DNA of 64,000 nucleotides from Streptomyces aculeolatus (GTDB taxonomy: Bacteria; Actinomycetota; Actinomycetes; Streptomycetales; Streptomycetaceae). The notes under the pieces were generated by a model. It ran no database searches. It had not been told where the DNA came from and saw only the letters and a list, made by a program, of their open reading frames with translations. The stretch lies in NCBI RefSeq assembly GCF_020400605.1, contig NZ_JAINRD010000006.1, positions 1 to 64,000 on the forward strand. The letters run 5' to 3'. The position numbers and the translations under genes were made by a program. Of this stretch, positions 1 through 9,094 are shown piece after piece (position 1 is the first letter of the stretch; each line of letters begins with the position of its first letter).

Positions 1-906
1 TCCGGGCTGCACCGCATCGCGATCTCCGGGCAGGCCGCCGACGGCACCGAACTGCCCGACGCCATCGCGTACGTCAACGTCGCACCCGTGCTGTCGATCG
101 AGACCGTCCCGGAGCGGCTGATCCTGCTCCAGGACACCCCGTCGACCGTCCAGGTACGGGTGAACAGCAACGACGTCGACCGGGCCCACACCGCCGACGT
201 CGGGGTGCGGGCACCGGAGGGCTGGACCGTCGAGCCCGCGACCCGGTCGGTCGACGTGCCCGCCGGCGCCAGGACCACGACCACGTTCACCCTGACCCCG
301 CCGGCGGACGCGACCGGCGAGCAGACCCTGACGCTCACCGCCGGATGGGAGGGCGGCGACTTCAGCAGCGAGCTGACGGCGACCGTGAGCCGGAAGGTGG
401 CCCTGATCGGCGCCGTCGACCTGGCCACCGGGGAGTTCGCGCTGGCGCCGGCCCGCTACGGCGACTTCCCGGAGACCTTCCCCGACGGCGTCGACTTCAC
501 CGTCGGCAGCAGCGACCCCGCCACCGACTGGAGCTACATCCACCCCGGCCCCAGCGACGGCTGGGCCGGCGCCCGGCCGCACACCTTCACCCTCCGCTTC
601 GACCTCGACCGGGCGCCCGCCGCCGGCCTCGCCCTCACCGCCTGGCTCATCGACACCCACGAGTCCGGGCCGCCGACCGTCGAGCTCGCCCTCAACGGCG
701 AGCCGGCCGCCACCGTCACCGTTCCCAAGGGCGGCGGCCAGGGCTACCACTGGGGCGACGGAGAGGACGGCCCCATCCGCCCCGGCACCCTCGACGTCAC
801 CCTCCCCGCCGACCGGCTCCGTACCGGCCGGAACACCCTCACCCTCACCACCGCGGCAGGCTCCTGGATGGTCTACGACGCCCTCGCCCTCCGCGAACTC
901 CCGTGA
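1..906 (+). CDS. C-terminal part of a secreted carbohydrate-active enzyme (NEW3-like plus PL4-domain-III-like modules)
   Basis: The reading frame is open from the first base, so the 5' end and catalytic domain lie outside the window; about 301 residues are visible. An Ig-like domain of about 100 residues (LILLQDTPSTVQVRV, then GWTVEPATRSVDVPAG) resembles the NEW3/NPCBM-associated domain that follows many glycosidase catalytic domains. The last ~165 residues form a jelly-roll-like module resembling domain III of family 4 polysaccharide lyases (FALAPARYGDFPETF, then the end MVYDALALREL). Such modules normally bind carbohydrate. The likely role is extracellular breakdown of plant or other polysaccharide. 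Which catalytic family precedes it cannot be seen. A strong hairpin terminator follows. Confidence 0.6.
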   Translation, partial: SGLHRIAISGQAADGTELPDAIAYVNVAPVLSIETVPERLILLQDTPSTVQVRVNSNDVDRAHTADVGVRAPEGWTVEPATRSVDVPAGARTTTTFTLTPPADATGEQTLTLTAGWEGGDFSSELTATVSRKVALIGAVDLATGEFALAPARYGDFPETFPDGVDFTVGSSDPATDWSYIHPGPSDGWAGARPHTFTLRFDLDRAPAAGLALTAWLIDTHESGPPTVELALNGEPAATVTVPKGGGQGYHWGDGEDGPIRPGTLDVTLPADRLRTGRNTLTLTTAAGSWMVYDALALRELP

Positions 907-927
907 CCGGCTGAGCCGGCGGTCCCC

Positions 928-955
928 GGCGCCCGCCCCGCAACGGGCGGGCGCC
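928..955 (+). terminator. Hairpin terminator after the carbohydrate-active enzyme gene
   Basis: A perfect 11-bp inverted repeat (GGCGCCCGCCC and its complement) encloses a 6-nt loop. It starts 22 bases after the stop codon. There is no U-tract, which is usual for intrinsic terminators in high-GC actinomycetes. Confidence 0.7.
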
Positions 956-1106
956 CCTCGCCGGGGCCCGCCGCGGGAACCGCCGCGCCCCGCCCCGCCG
1001 TGGGCATAGTCTGAGCCACCCAGGTGTCCGGCGACCGGGCCAGTGCCGTACGTCCAGAGGTTGCCGCACCCTGGCACCGAGCCCGCCCGGAGCCCTGGAG
1101 AAGCCC

Positions 1107-2021
1107 ATGTCCCTCGCCGTCGTGGTCGGTGCCGGTAGCACCGGCGTGGCCACCGCACGCCTGCTCGCCGACGCCGGCCACCGCGTCCGCCTGGTCACCC
1201 GCGGCGGCGGCGGGCCCGAGCACCCGTCGATCGAGCGCGTCGCCGCCGACGCGTCCGACGCCGACCGCCTCTCGGAGGTCGCCTCGGGCGCCGACACCCT
1301 CTACAACTGCGCCGCCCCGCCGTACCACACCTGGACCAAGGCCCTCCCGCCCCTGGCCCAGGGGCTGCTCACCGCGGCGGAGCGCACCGGCGCCGACTAC
1401 GTCATGCTCGACAACCTCTACGCCTACGGGCCGGTCGACGGACCCATGACCGAGGACCTGCCCCTGGCCCCCTCCAGCGTCAAGGGCCGCGTCCGGGCGG
1501 AGGTCTGGCGGCAGGCCGACGCCGCGCACTCGGCCGGGCGGGTGCGCCTGACCACCGTCCGCGCCTCGGACTTCATCGGCGCCGGCGCGGTCTCCGTCTT
1601 CACCCTCGCCGTCGCGCCCAAGGTGCTGGCCGGCAAGCCCGCGCTGGTGCCCGCCGACCTCGACGCCCCGCACAGCTGGACGGCCACCCGCGACGTCGCC
1701 CGGGCGCTGGTGACGGTCGCGCAGGACGAGCGCGGCCGGGGCCGGGTCTGGCACGCGCCCACCCCGCCGCCGCTGTCCGTGCGCGAACTCGCCGTCCGCC
1801 TGGCCCGGCGGGCGGAGGTACGCGAGCCGCGGCTGCGCGCCATGCCGGGCTGGATGCTCCGGGCCGGCGGGCTGTTCTCGCCCGCGGTACGGGAGTTGCC
1901 GGAGATGCAGTACCAGTTCCAGCGGCCGTTCGTCCTGGACTCCTCCGCGATCGAGGAGACCTTCGACCTCCGCCCCACGCCGCTGGAGGAGGTGCTCCAG
2001 GAGATGATCACGGCCGGCTGA
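1107..2021 (+). CDS. NAD-dependent epimerase/dehydratase (extended SDR)
   Basis: A 304-residue protein beginning with a Rossmann dinucleotide-binding motif (VVVGAGSTGVATARLL, GxGxxG type). The segment DYVMLDNLYAYGPVDGPM places a tyrosine where extended SDR or NmrA-like enzymes hold their active-site region. The rest fits a nucleoside-sugar epimerase or NAD(P)-dependent reductase fold. ATG is preceded by GGAGA at 7-8 nt. The gene stands alone, convergent with pspAB, with only about 30 bases between stop codons. Substrate unknown; the fold call is firm, the reaction is not. Confidence 0.75.
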   Translation: MSLAVVVGAGSTGVATARLLADAGHRVRLVTRGGGGPEHPSIERVAADASDADRLSEVASGADTLYNCAAPPYHTWTKALPPLAQGLLTAAERTGADYVMLDNLYAYGPVDGPMTEDLPLAPSSVKGRVRAEVWRQADAAHSAGRVRLTTVRASDFIGAGAVSVFTLAVAPKVLAGKPALVPADLDAPHSWTATRDVARALVTVAQDERGRGRVWHAPTPPPLSVRELAVRLARRAEVREPRLRAMPGWMLRAGGLFSPAVRELPEMQYQFQRPFVLDSSAIEETFDLRPTPLEEVLQEMITAG

Positions 2022-2052
2022 GCGCCGCCGCGGCCACCGCCGGCCCCGTTCC

Positions 2053-2631
2053 TCACAGCCCGGGGGCGCCCCACAGGGGGAACCAGCGGGTCAGGTCCTG
2101 CTCGACCCGCAGGTCGTCGTCGACCACCGCCTTGACCTGGAGTTCCAGCGGGTTGTCGCGCTTCTGGCCGGACAGCGGGGCGAACGGGTAGAAGGTGCCG
2201 CGCTTGTAGAGGTAGACCAGCGCCAGGGACCGCGAGTCGGCGTCGCGGAAGGTCACCAGGGAGCAGAGGAGCTGCGGCCCGAACCCGCTGTCCTGCAGCG
2301 CCGAGTTCACCGCGTGCAGGTCGCCCACGAGCGCGGGCAGGTCGCCGGGCTCGCGGCGGGAGAGCAGCCACGAGTACCCGTAGTCGTCGCGGCTGAACTC
2401 CACGGGCACGCCGACCCGTTCGGAGTCCGCGTCCAGCAGGGCCCGTACCTCCCGCTGGACCTCCGCGAAGGCCCCGCCCTCGATCGAGGCGAAGCACACC
2501 GAGCCCGCGCCGGTCGGCGTGAAGCCGACGGCCGCCTGGAGCGTGATCGCCGCCGAGGGCAGGCCGAAGAGCTGGTCCAGGTCGGGCTTGACCGGCTTGG
2601 ACCGGCCGAACAGGGAATCCAGGAATCCCAC
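2053..2631 (-). CDS. pspAB: PspA-associated protein PspAB
   Basis: A 192-residue cytosolic protein starting MGFLDSLFGRSKP, with no membrane segment. It matches the PspAB family, small proteins found downstream of pspA and htpX in actinobacteria (domain of unknown biochemical function). It is the third gene of an operon read right to left: pspA, htpX, pspAB. It starts 18 bases after the htpX stop. The context puts it in the phage-shock-type response to membrane stress. The family name rests on sequence resemblance and gene order. Confidence 0.8.
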   Translation of the reverse strand: MGFLDSLFGRSKPVKPDLDQLFGLPSAAITLQAAVGFTPTGAGSVCFASIEGGAFAEVQREVRALLDADSERVGVPVEFSRDDYGYSWLLSRREPGDLPALVGDLHAVNSALQDSGFGPQLLCSLVTFRDADSRSLALVYLYKRGTFYPFAPLSGQKRDNPLELQVKAVVDDDLRVEQDLTRWFPLWGAPGL

Positions 2632-2648
2632 GTGGTCTCAGCTCCTTC

Positions 2649-3563
2649 TCACGGCGTCCCGCCGCCCGGTTCGCCCAGCTCGGCGGAGATCTCCGCGAGG
2701 GCCTCCAGACGGCGTTCCAGGCTGGGGTGGGTGGAGAACAGGTTGGCCACGACGGTGCCGGGGCCGAGGGCGGGGGTGAAGAAGAACGCGTTGAACGCCT
2801 GGGAGGTGCGCAGATCCTGCGTGGGGATACGGGCGATGTCCCCGCTGACCTTGGTCAGGGCCGAGGCCAGCGCGGCGGGCTTCGCGGTCAGCATGGCTCC
2901 GGCGCGGTCGGCGGCCAGTTCGCGGTAGCGGGAGAGCGCGCGGATGAGCAGGAAGCTGATCGCGTAGACCAGCGCGGAGACCGCCATGACGGCGGCGAGG
3001 ACGACGACGGTGTTCTGGTCGCGGCTGCGGCCGCCGAAGAGCTGGGAGTAGAAGGCGAAGCGGACGACGAGTCCCGCGATCACGCCCAGGAACGAGGCGA
3101 TGGTGATCACCGCCACGTCGCGGTGCGCGACGTGGGACAGCTCGTGGGCGAGGACTCCTTCGAGCTCCTCGGTCGTCAGCCGGCGCTGCAGTCCCGTGGT
3201 GACGCAGATGACGGCGTGGTCGGCGTTGCGGCCGGTGGCGAACGCGTTCGGCAGGTCCATCTCGGAGACGGCCACGCGGGGTTTGGGCATGTCCGCGGTG
3301 GCGCACAGCCGGTCGATGATGCCGTGCAGCTGGGGCTCCTCCTCGGCCGTGACGAATCTGCCGCGCATGGCGTACAGCGCGATCCGGTCCGAGTACCAGT
3401 ACTGAGCGACCAGCAGCCCGCCGGCGATGACGATCACCAGGACCACGGACTTGAGCAGCACGATCAGCGCGCCGACGAACACCACGTACACGAGACCGAG
3501 CAGGAACATCGTGACCACCATGCGCATGGTCAGCTGCCGGTCGGGTTCGAAGCGGCTGCGCAT
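2649..3563 (-). CDS. htpX: HtpX-type M48 membrane metalloprotease
   Basis: A 304-residue integral membrane protein. Two N-terminal membrane helices (MVVTMFLLGLVYVVFVGA and the next hydrophobic stretch) precede the zinc motif HELSH near residue 135. ELAADRAG near residue 210 supplies the third zinc ligand, as in M48B/HtpX peptidases. Two further hydrophobic segments lie between these motifs. HtpX degrades damaged membrane proteins. The ATG overlaps the pspA stop (TGATG, one shared base), so the two genes are translationally coupled. I chose this ATG over the longer open frame because it starts exactly at the conserved N-terminal helix. Confidence 0.9.
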   Translation of the reverse strand: MRSRFEPDRQLTMRMVVTMFLLGLVYVVFVGALIVLLKSVVLVIVIAGGLLVAQYWYSDRIALYAMRGRFVTAEEEPQLHGIIDRLCATADMPKPRVAVSEMDLPNAFATGRNADHAVICVTTGLQRRLTTEELEGVLAHELSHVAHRDVAVITIASFLGVIAGLVVRFAFYSQLFGGRSRDQNTVVVLAAVMAVSALVYAISFLLIRALSRYRELAADRAGAMLTAKPAALASALTKVSGDIARIPTQDLRTSQAFNAFFFTPALGPGTVVANLFSTHPSLERRLEALAEISAELGEPGGGTP

Positions 3564-4333
3564 CAGTCCTCCTCTCCCGAGCCGTCCTTCGGGGCACCGG
3601 ACTCCCGCGCCGCCTCCGTACCGGAGCCCGCGGGCAGCTGCGCCTTCATCCGGGCCAGCTCGATCTCCACGTCCTGATCCGCGCTCACCCGCTCCAGCTC
3701 GGCGTGGATGTCGTCCTCGCCGGCCGGCTGGGTGGCGTCCTCCAGTGCCCCGGAAGCGATCAGCTCGTCCAGCGCACCGGCGCGCGCCTGCATCTGCTCG
3801 GTCTTGTCCTGGGCGCGCTGCACGGCGTAGCCGACATCGCCCAGCTCGTCGCCGATGCCGCTGACGGACTCGGTGACCCGGGTCTGGGCCTCGGCGGAGG
3901 TGTACCTGGCCTTGATCGTCTCCTTGCGGGTGCGGAACGAGTCGACCTGCTGCTGAAGGCGCTCCGCGGCCACCGTCAGCTTCTCCTCCTCGGCCCGCAG
4001 CGACGTCTGCTGCTCCTCCAGGCCGTCGACCTGCGAGGCGGCGGCCGTCCGGCGGGTGAGCGCCTCCCGGGCCAGGTCTTCCCGGCCCGCCGCGAGCGCC
4101 TGCTGCGCCTGGTCGCCCAGCTTGTCCGCGGACTGCCGCAGCTGGTCCGCCTGGAGCCCGACGCGCTTGCGGCTGGTCGCGACGTCCGCCAGCCCGCGGC
4201 GTACCTTCTGGAGCATCTCCAGCTGCTGCTCGTAGGAGTAGTCGAGGACTTCGCGCGGGTCCTCGGCCCGGTCGAGGGCCTTGTTGGCCTTGACCCGGAA
4301 CAGGTCGGCGACACGTTGAGTGATCCTGGCCAT
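3563..4333 (-). CDS. pspA: Phage shock protein A (PspA/IM30/ESCRT-III family)
   Basis: A 256-residue protein that is almost wholly alpha-helical coiled coil. The N-terminal helix MARITQRVADLFRVKANKAL is the amphipathic membrane-binding segment. The core heptad region (residues ~25-190) carries the PspA signature LDYSYEQQLEMLQKVRRGLADV. The C-terminus is acidic and disordered. PspA oligomerises on damaged inner membrane and limits proton leakage. It is the first gene of pspA-htpX-pspAB. Its 5' region (4334-4625) contains an imperfect hairpin and presumably the promoter. Confidence 0.92.
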   Translation of the reverse strand: MARITQRVADLFRVKANKALDRAEDPREVLDYSYEQQLEMLQKVRRGLADVATSRKRVGLQADQLRQSADKLGDQAQQALAAGREDLAREALTRRTAAASQVDGLEEQQTSLRAEEEKLTVAAERLQQQVDSFRTRKETIKARYTSAEAQTRVTESVSGIGDELGDVGYAVQRAQDKTEQMQARAGALDELIASGALEDATQPAGEDDIHAELERVSADQDVEIELARMKAQLPAGSGTEAARESGAPKDGSGEED

Positions 4334-4625
4334 GACGACCGCCTTCCTCTCGCCTGTCGACTCTTGCTGATGCGCGAGGGACCGGCCGGGCGGTTGCGGT
4401 TACGTGCGCGGCAGAACCTGCCACGTAGGGTCACAACCCCGACCTGGCACTTCCATTGTCCCGCACCCGCGCGGTCCGGCACGTCCGGCGGCCGGGAGGC
4501 AGGCAGACGGGCGGCCGCGGAGGGCCCGGACCCCGGCAGCTCGCGGACCGCGCGGCTTCGCCTGGGGCGGTGAACCGCTCACTCGGAGTGACATCGGTTC
4601 TCCGGCCGGAAGGGGGTGAAGCCGG
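4334..4625 (-). promoter_or_regulatory. pspA upstream region with imperfect hairpin
   Basis: Noncoding between pspA and the next gene's stop. At 4401-4427 an inverted repeat pairs TACGTG..GGCAG with CTGCCACGTA, with a 4-nt bulge in the left arm. It lies about 70 bases ahead of the pspA start and could be an operator, or a terminator for the membrane-protein gene that ends at 4626. No promoter hexamers are clear enough to call. Confidence 0.35.
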
Positions 4626-5297
4626 TCACGACGCGGCCCTGGGCGCGCGCGTGCGGACGGTGCCCGTACGGCGCCTCCGCCAGTACGCGAAGCAGACCGC
4701 GGCCAGCAGCGGGCCCCACAGCAGGAGGGGGGCGTAGGTGGCGTTGAAGAAGGCGAGTTGCCAGCCGTGCATCATCTCCATGGGGTGGTCGTCCGGGAGT
4801 TGCCTGCCCTGGATGGTGAGCCCGGCCAACGAGGTGACGAAGGCGGTGGTCCACAGAGCGGTCAGGACCACGGCGCCGAGGGCGGCGGGCAGGACGGCGG
4901 CCAGAGGCGGCACTCTGCGTCCGCCCAGCAGCGGAATCCAGCGCGGGACGACCTCTCCCCACGAGGCGATCAGCCCGATGGCGGTGAAGGCCAGCAGCTC
5001 GGAGACCACGGACAGGGCGACGACGTACACCGGAGCCGGCAACCACGACGGGAGCTGGCCCGCGCCCTGTCCGGCGTCGTCGCCGACGTGGAAGACGACC
5101 GTCATGATCCGCCACAGGCCGGAGGGAAGCACGGCGAGGGGGACGGCGTACGCGGCGACCCGGGCCCACCGGGGGACGCCGGGCACGGGGGCGTGCGCGC
5201 TGTTCCAGGCGGCGCGCAGTCGCTCGGCTGCGGTGGGCGCGGTGCGCGCGGGGGGCGCGGGTGCCGCGGCGGGCGCCGCGGCATGGTGGGCGGTCAT
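4626..5297 (-). CDS. Hypothetical four-helix membrane protein
   Basis: A 223-residue protein with an Ala/Pro-rich N-terminal cytosolic tail (residues 1-~45). About four hydrophobic segments follow (around VAAYAVPLAVLPSGLW, VYVVALSVVSELLAFTAIGL, VLPAALGAVVLTALWTTAFV and YAPLLLWGPLLAAVCFAYW), then a basic tail RRRRTGTVRTRAP. I chose ATG at 5297 because AGGAG sits 7 nt upstream; an ATG 18 nt further up lacks this. It resembles uncharacterised actinobacterial membrane proteins. No catalytic motif is visible. Confidence 0.65.
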   Translation of the reverse strand: MTAHHAAAPAAAPAPPARTAPTAAERLRAAWNSAHAPVPGVPRWARVAAYAVPLAVLPSGLWRIMTVVFHVGDDAGQGAGQLPSWLPAPVYVVALSVVSELLAFTAIGLIASWGEVVPRWIPLLGGRRVPPLAAVLPAALGAVVLTALWTTAFVTSLAGLTIQGRQLPDDHPMEMMHGWQLAFFNATYAPLLLWGPLLAAVCFAYWRRRRTGTVRTRAPRAAS

Positions 5298-5480
5298 GCG
5301 TGCTCCTCGGACCATCAGATGTCGCTCGCTTGAGCGGTATCAACGGTCACAGCCGTCCCCGCCCGACGAGTCGCCCACCGGATTGAACCCCCGTACGCTT
5401 CGCGGGGGAGAAGGCCACTGGTCCCGTAGGCCCTGGGACTGAGCACGCAGGGGACGGGTCCGCCGCGCCCGGGCGGGCGG

Positions 5481-6824
5481 TCAGATGGGCGGGTAGGTGG
5501 CGTCGGGGAGGCGGTCGATGTTGCCGTGCCACTGGCAGAGCAGGACGGTCGCGTCGTCGTCGAGCTTTCCGTCGTGGTAGTCGAGGACGGCGTGGATGAG
5601 GCGGCGCAGCGTCTCCGGCACGGGCAGCGCGTCGCTCTGGTGGCGGATGACGAAGTCGACGAAGCGATCGCGTCCGAACTCCCGGCCTTCGGCGTCGCGC
5701 GTCTCGGTGATGCCGTCGGTGTACAGCAGAACCCGGTCTCCCGGCTCCAGTTGCACCTCGCACACATGGACGGGGAGGCCGAGGGCGGTTCCCAGGGGGT
5801 GCGAGGGCGGACACGTCAGCTCCGACGTCCAGCGTCCGCCGCGGACCAGGACCGGCGGGTGGTGACCGCAGTTGACCCAGGTCAGTACCCCCGTGACCAT
5901 GTCGAGTTCGGCCAGGATCCCGGTCGCGTAGCGGGTGTGGGTGTAATGGGTGATGAGCACGTCCTCGATGGCCGCGCAGGTGTCGGGCAGGGCGGCGCCC
6001 TGGCGGCGCTGGTTGCGGAACGTCGCCATGGCCAGGTTGGCGGCCAGGCCGGCGGCGGTGTCGTGGCCCATGGCGTCCAGGATCGCCAGGTAGGTGGTCT
6101 CGCCGGCGATCCCGTAGTCGAAGGCGTCCCCGGCGGCGGCGTAGGCGGGTTCCATGGCCGCGGCGAGGGTGACCCGGTCGTTGGAGAAGCTTCGGGGCGG
6201 CATGACGGGCCACTGCATCTCTGCGGACACCGTCATCCTCGTGGTCCGGATGAGCCGCGCGTAGGCGTCGCTGTTGGTTCGCTTGCCCGCCAGCAGCAGG
6301 GACACCAGCGAGGTCAGGTCCTGGATCGCCTCCCGGGACGCTTCGTCGCTGTGGTCGGTGTCGACACTCAGTACCCCCAGGCGTTCGGCGCCGTTCAGCA
6401 GGGGGATCCAGTGCCGGAAACGGCCCTCCTCCTCGGCCCGGACCGTGATCAGCCTGGTCTCGGTGTAGGCGGTCCCCGGCACGGTGGTCAGGATCCGGAA
6501 CTCCTGTCCGCCCCGCCCCGCGTCGGAACCGCGCCCGGTCACCTCCCGCAGCACTTCCCCCTGGAGGTCGGTCACGAAGATCCTCGCCTGGTGCAGGTCC
6601 GCGGTCTCGGCGTGCCGGGCGACCAGGAGGGGCATCTGCTCGAAGGTGGCCAGGTGGCCGGCGCGCAGGAGCGCACGCTGCATCCGCGCGGTGGGCTGAG
6701 AAATCAAAGCAGGAACCCCGGAGAACAGGGACGCCCCGCGTCCGTCCACCCGCGGTCTCGCCGAGTGTACGAGGTACGTTCCCCTCTGTCGGGTCACGCG
6801 GAAACGAGGAGCCCGGGCGGCCAT
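5481..6824 (-). CDS. GAF-domain PP2C-type phosphatase (SpoIIE/RsbU family)
   Basis: The longest frame gives 447 residues, but the true start is unsure: the first ~45 residues look unconserved, and an ATG at 6683 (MQRALLRAGHLATFE) may be the real one. A GAF-like sensor domain spans about residues 60-190. The C-terminal half is a SpoIIE/PP2C phosphatase with GDAFDY, DAMGHD, GHHPP, YTDGITE and DDDATVL, the last three giving metal-binding aspartates. Such enzymes dephosphorylate anti-anti-sigma factors to activate stress sigma factors. No anti-sigma gene is adjacent, so the target is unknown. A perfect 16-bp palindrome lies directly upstream. Confidence 0.85.
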   Translation of the reverse strand: MAARAPRFRVTRQRGTYLVHSARPRVDGRGASLFSGVPALISQPTARMQRALLRAGHLATFEQMPLLVARHAETADLHQARIFVTDLQGEVLREVTGRGSDAGRGGQEFRILTTVPGTAYTETRLITVRAEEEGRFRHWIPLLNGAERLGVLSVDTDHSDEASREAIQDLTSLVSLLLAGKRTNSDAYARLIRTTRMTVSAEMQWPVMPPRSFSNDRVTLAAAMEPAYAAAGDAFDYGIAGETTYLAILDAMGHDTAAGLAANLAMATFRNQRRQGAALPDTCAAIEDVLITHYTHTRYATGILAELDMVTGVLTWVNCGHHPPVLVRGGRWTSELTCPPSHPLGTALGLPVHVCEVQLEPGDRVLLYTDGITETRDAEGREFGRDRFVDFVIRHQSDALPVPETLRRLIHAVLDYHDGKLDDDATVLLCQWHGNIDRLPDATYPPI

Positions 6825-6840
6825 TACCCTGGCCAGGGTA
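6825..6840. promoter_or_regulatory. Perfect 16-bp palindrome upstream of the SpoIIE-type phosphatase
   Basis: TACCCTGGCCAGGGTA is a perfect even-length dyad. It abuts the longest possible start of the phosphatase gene, or lies ~140 bases before the alternative start at 6683. It may be an operator for that gene. With no U-run and no spacer it is a poor terminator for the upstream AraC gene. Confidence 0.45.
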
Positions 6841-6960
6841 CGGACCGTATGCCCTTGATGGGCGTTTTCGGGCTATTTAGCATGGCTACGGTCGGCATGA
6901 GGAAGTGGGATCGGTGCTGACAACTGCTGCTGAGGCCCTCGCAGGCCTGCCCCCGGCCCG

Positions 6961-7875
6961 TCACGTCCCTCGTGCGCGGTGTCGGTAGCGCAGGGGGGAT
7001 TCGCCCGCCTCCCGTTTGAACGCCGTGCTGAACGCGCTCGCCGAGGCGTACCCCAGCTCCGCGGCCAGTGCGGCGACCGGTGCGTCGCCGTCGCGCAGGG
7101 CCCGTTGCGCCAGCAGCATCCGCCAGCGGTGGAGATAGGTCAGCGGCGGTACGCCCGCCACCGTACGGAAGCGTTCCGCGAACGTCGTCCGCGACATCGC
7201 CGCCGCGTGCGCCAGTTCCCGGAGCCCCCACGGCCTTCCCGGGTCGGCGTGGATGAGGTCGAGCGCCGGCCGCAGCCGTTCCTCGGTCAGCAGCCGCAGC
7301 CACCCCGGGGGCAGCCCGGCCTGGCCGGCGTAGGCGCGCAGCACTTCGAGGAGCAGTAGCTGGCCGTGCTGGCGGATCGCGAACGCGGCCCCCATGCGGT
7401 CCCCCGTCACCTCGTCGAACAGCCGGTGCAGGCTGCCGCGCAGGTTGGCCCCCGCGGCGGCCGACCCGCGGACGTGCGCCAGCGGCGGGAGCGAGTGCAC
7501 GAGCAGCGCCCGCCCCGCCGGGTCGAGGTCGACATGGCCGCCGACGACGATGTCGGTGCCGCGGTCGCCGCCGAGCAGTCGGGCTGAGGTGAAGTCCGCG
7601 TCGGGCACGATCTCCTGCCGGGGCCCGTCGCCGGTGCCGCCCTCGATCCGCAACCACGACCGGTCGTTGAGTACCGCGACGTCGCCCGGCTCCAGCTCCA
7701 CCGGGTCCTCGACGCCGTCGGTGGTCAGCCGGGCCCGGCCGCTCACCACCGCGGTGAACTTCAGCCCCTCGACCGCGGCGCGGGACACCCACGGGCCCCG
7801 TACGGCGAAGCCGCCCGAGACCACGCCGCGGACCTCGATGAGATCGAACGCCTCCGAGAGCCGATCAGCTGCCAT
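6961..7875 (-). CDS. AraC-family regulator with N-terminal cupin
   Basis: A 304-residue protein. Residues ~1-180 form a cupin_6-type ligand-binding domain (ARLTTDGVEDPVELEPGDVAVL). The C-terminal ~100 residues carry the two AraC helix-turn-helices, with LRELAHAAAMSRTTFAERFR and the second motif AALAAELGYASASAFSTAFK. I chose ATG 7875 with GAGAG upstream over a TTG start 18 nt further out. It is divergent from the SDR gene at 7949. Regulators in this arrangement usually control the neighbouring oxidoreductase in response to a small molecule. Confidence 0.85.
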   Translation of the reverse strand: MAADRLSEAFDLIEVRGVVSGGFAVRGPWVSRAAVEGLKFTAVVSGRARLTTDGVEDPVELEPGDVAVLNDRSWLRIEGGTGDGPRQEIVPDADFTSARLLGGDRGTDIVVGGHVDLDPAGRALLVHSLPPLAHVRGSAAAGANLRGSLHRLFDEVTGDRMGAAFAIRQHGQLLLLEVLRAYAGQAGLPPGWLRLLTEERLRPALDLIHADPGRPWGLRELAHAAAMSRTTFAERFRTVAGVPPLTYLHRWRMLLAQRALRDGDAPVAALAAELGYASASAFSTAFKREAGESPLRYRHRARGT

Positions 7876-7948
7876 GCCCGTACTCTCACGCAAGAAAGGC
7901 GGACCGACAAGTATTCATCGTCCGGCAGATCGCGCACAGAGTGGACGT

Positions 7949-9094
7949 ATGACGGACCACACCGCACACAGGCAGCACCCCATCGGCACCGGCTTCACGG
8001 CCGCGTCGACGACCGCCGACGTACTGGCGGGCATCGACCTCACGGGTACGAACGTCGTCGTCACCGGTGGCCACAACGGCCTCGGCCTGGAGACCACCCG
8101 CGCACTCGCCGGGGCGGGCGCGTCCGTGACCGTCGCCTCGCGCAACCCCGGCCGCGCCGCGGCGAAGCTCGCCGGGATCGCCCGCGTCGAGACCGCCCGG
8201 CTGGACCTGCTCGACCCCGGGTCGGTCGACGCCTTCGCCGCCCGGTACGTCGACTCCGGGCGCCCGCTGCACGTGCTCCTCAACAACGCCGGCCTCATGG
8301 GCGGCCCGCTCGTCCGGGACGCGCGCGGCTACGAGTCGCAGTTCGCGACCAACCACCTGGGCCACTTCCAGCTGACCCTGGGCCTGCTGCCCGCGCTGCG
8401 CGCCGCCCGCGGCGCGCGGGTCGTCAACCTGACGTCCGGCGGCCACCGCCTCTCCGGCATCCGCTGGGACGACCCGCACTTCACCGCCGGCTACGACGAC
8501 ATGGGCATGCTGGCGTACGGCCAGTCCAAGACCGCGAACGTGCTGTTCGCGGTCGAACTGGACCGCCGCTGGGCCGCGGAGGGCATCCGCGGCTACGCCG
8601 TCCACCCGGGCATCGTCGTCGGTACGGAACTGGGGCCCTGGCGCGCCGCCGACGGCGACGGCGACGGCGCCGACGGCGCGCCCCGGGCGCCGTGGATGGG
8701 CGACGAGGCGCTCCGGGCGATCGGGCTCATCGACGACTCCGGCCGCCCCGTCATCGACCCCGGCCGCGAGAAGAAGACCCTGCAACAGGGGGCCAGCACC
8801 AGCGTGTTCGCGTCGACCAGCCCCGCGCTCGCGGGGATCGGCGGCGTCTACCTCAAGGACAACGACATCTCAGAACTGGACGAGGACCCCGAGCCCATCG
8901 ACTTCGCCACCGAACAGCACCCCCGGGCCACCGTCGTACCCCACGCCGTCGACCCCGGGTCGGCACGGCGGCTCTGGGACCTGAGCGAACGCCTGCTCGC
9001 ACGCCAGGCCGCCGAGGTGCCGCCGGCCGCTCACGGGGATGCGTGCGACCCCGGAGGGCGTCAGTGCTCGCAGAGGGAGAACTCCCGTTCGTAG
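7949..9094 (+). CDS. Short-chain dehydrogenase/reductase
   Basis: A 381-residue classical-type SDR, longer than the usual ~250-300. It has the nucleotide-binding motif TGGHNGLG, the NNAG motif, the catalytic YxxxK (YGQSK) with an upstream serine (NLTSGG), and VHPGIV after it. This resembles WW-domain-oxidoreductase/retinol-dehydrogenase-like SDRs. It is divergent from the AraC gene across 73 bases, so probably its target. The 3' end overlaps the convergent DUF4246 gene by 34 bp. The Gly/Asp run DGDGDGADGAP is a low-complexity loop. Confidence 0.85.
   Translation: MTDHTAHRQHPIGTGFTAASTTADVLAGIDLTGTNVVVTGGHNGLGLETTRALAGAGASVTVASRNPGRAAAKLAGIARVETARLDLLDPGSVDAFAARYVDSGRPLHVLLNNAGLMGGPLVRDARGYESQFATNHLGHFQLTLGLLPALRAARGARVVNLTSGGHRLSGIRWDDPHFTAGYDDMGMLAYGQSKTANVLFAVELDRRWAAEGIRGYAVHPGIVVGTELGPWRAADGDGDGADGAPRAPWMGDEALRAIGLIDDSGRPVIDPGREKKTLQQGASTSVFASTSPALAGIGGVYLKDNDISELDEDPEPIDFATEQHPRATVVPHAVDPGSARRLWDLSERLLARQAAEVPPAAHGDACDPGGRQCSQRENSRS

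Noticed and set aside
5380..5460. tRNA-like segment (minus strand GGTTCAATCC resembles a T-loop)
   Set aside because: The T-stem does not pair, and no acceptor, D or anticodon arms can be folded around it.
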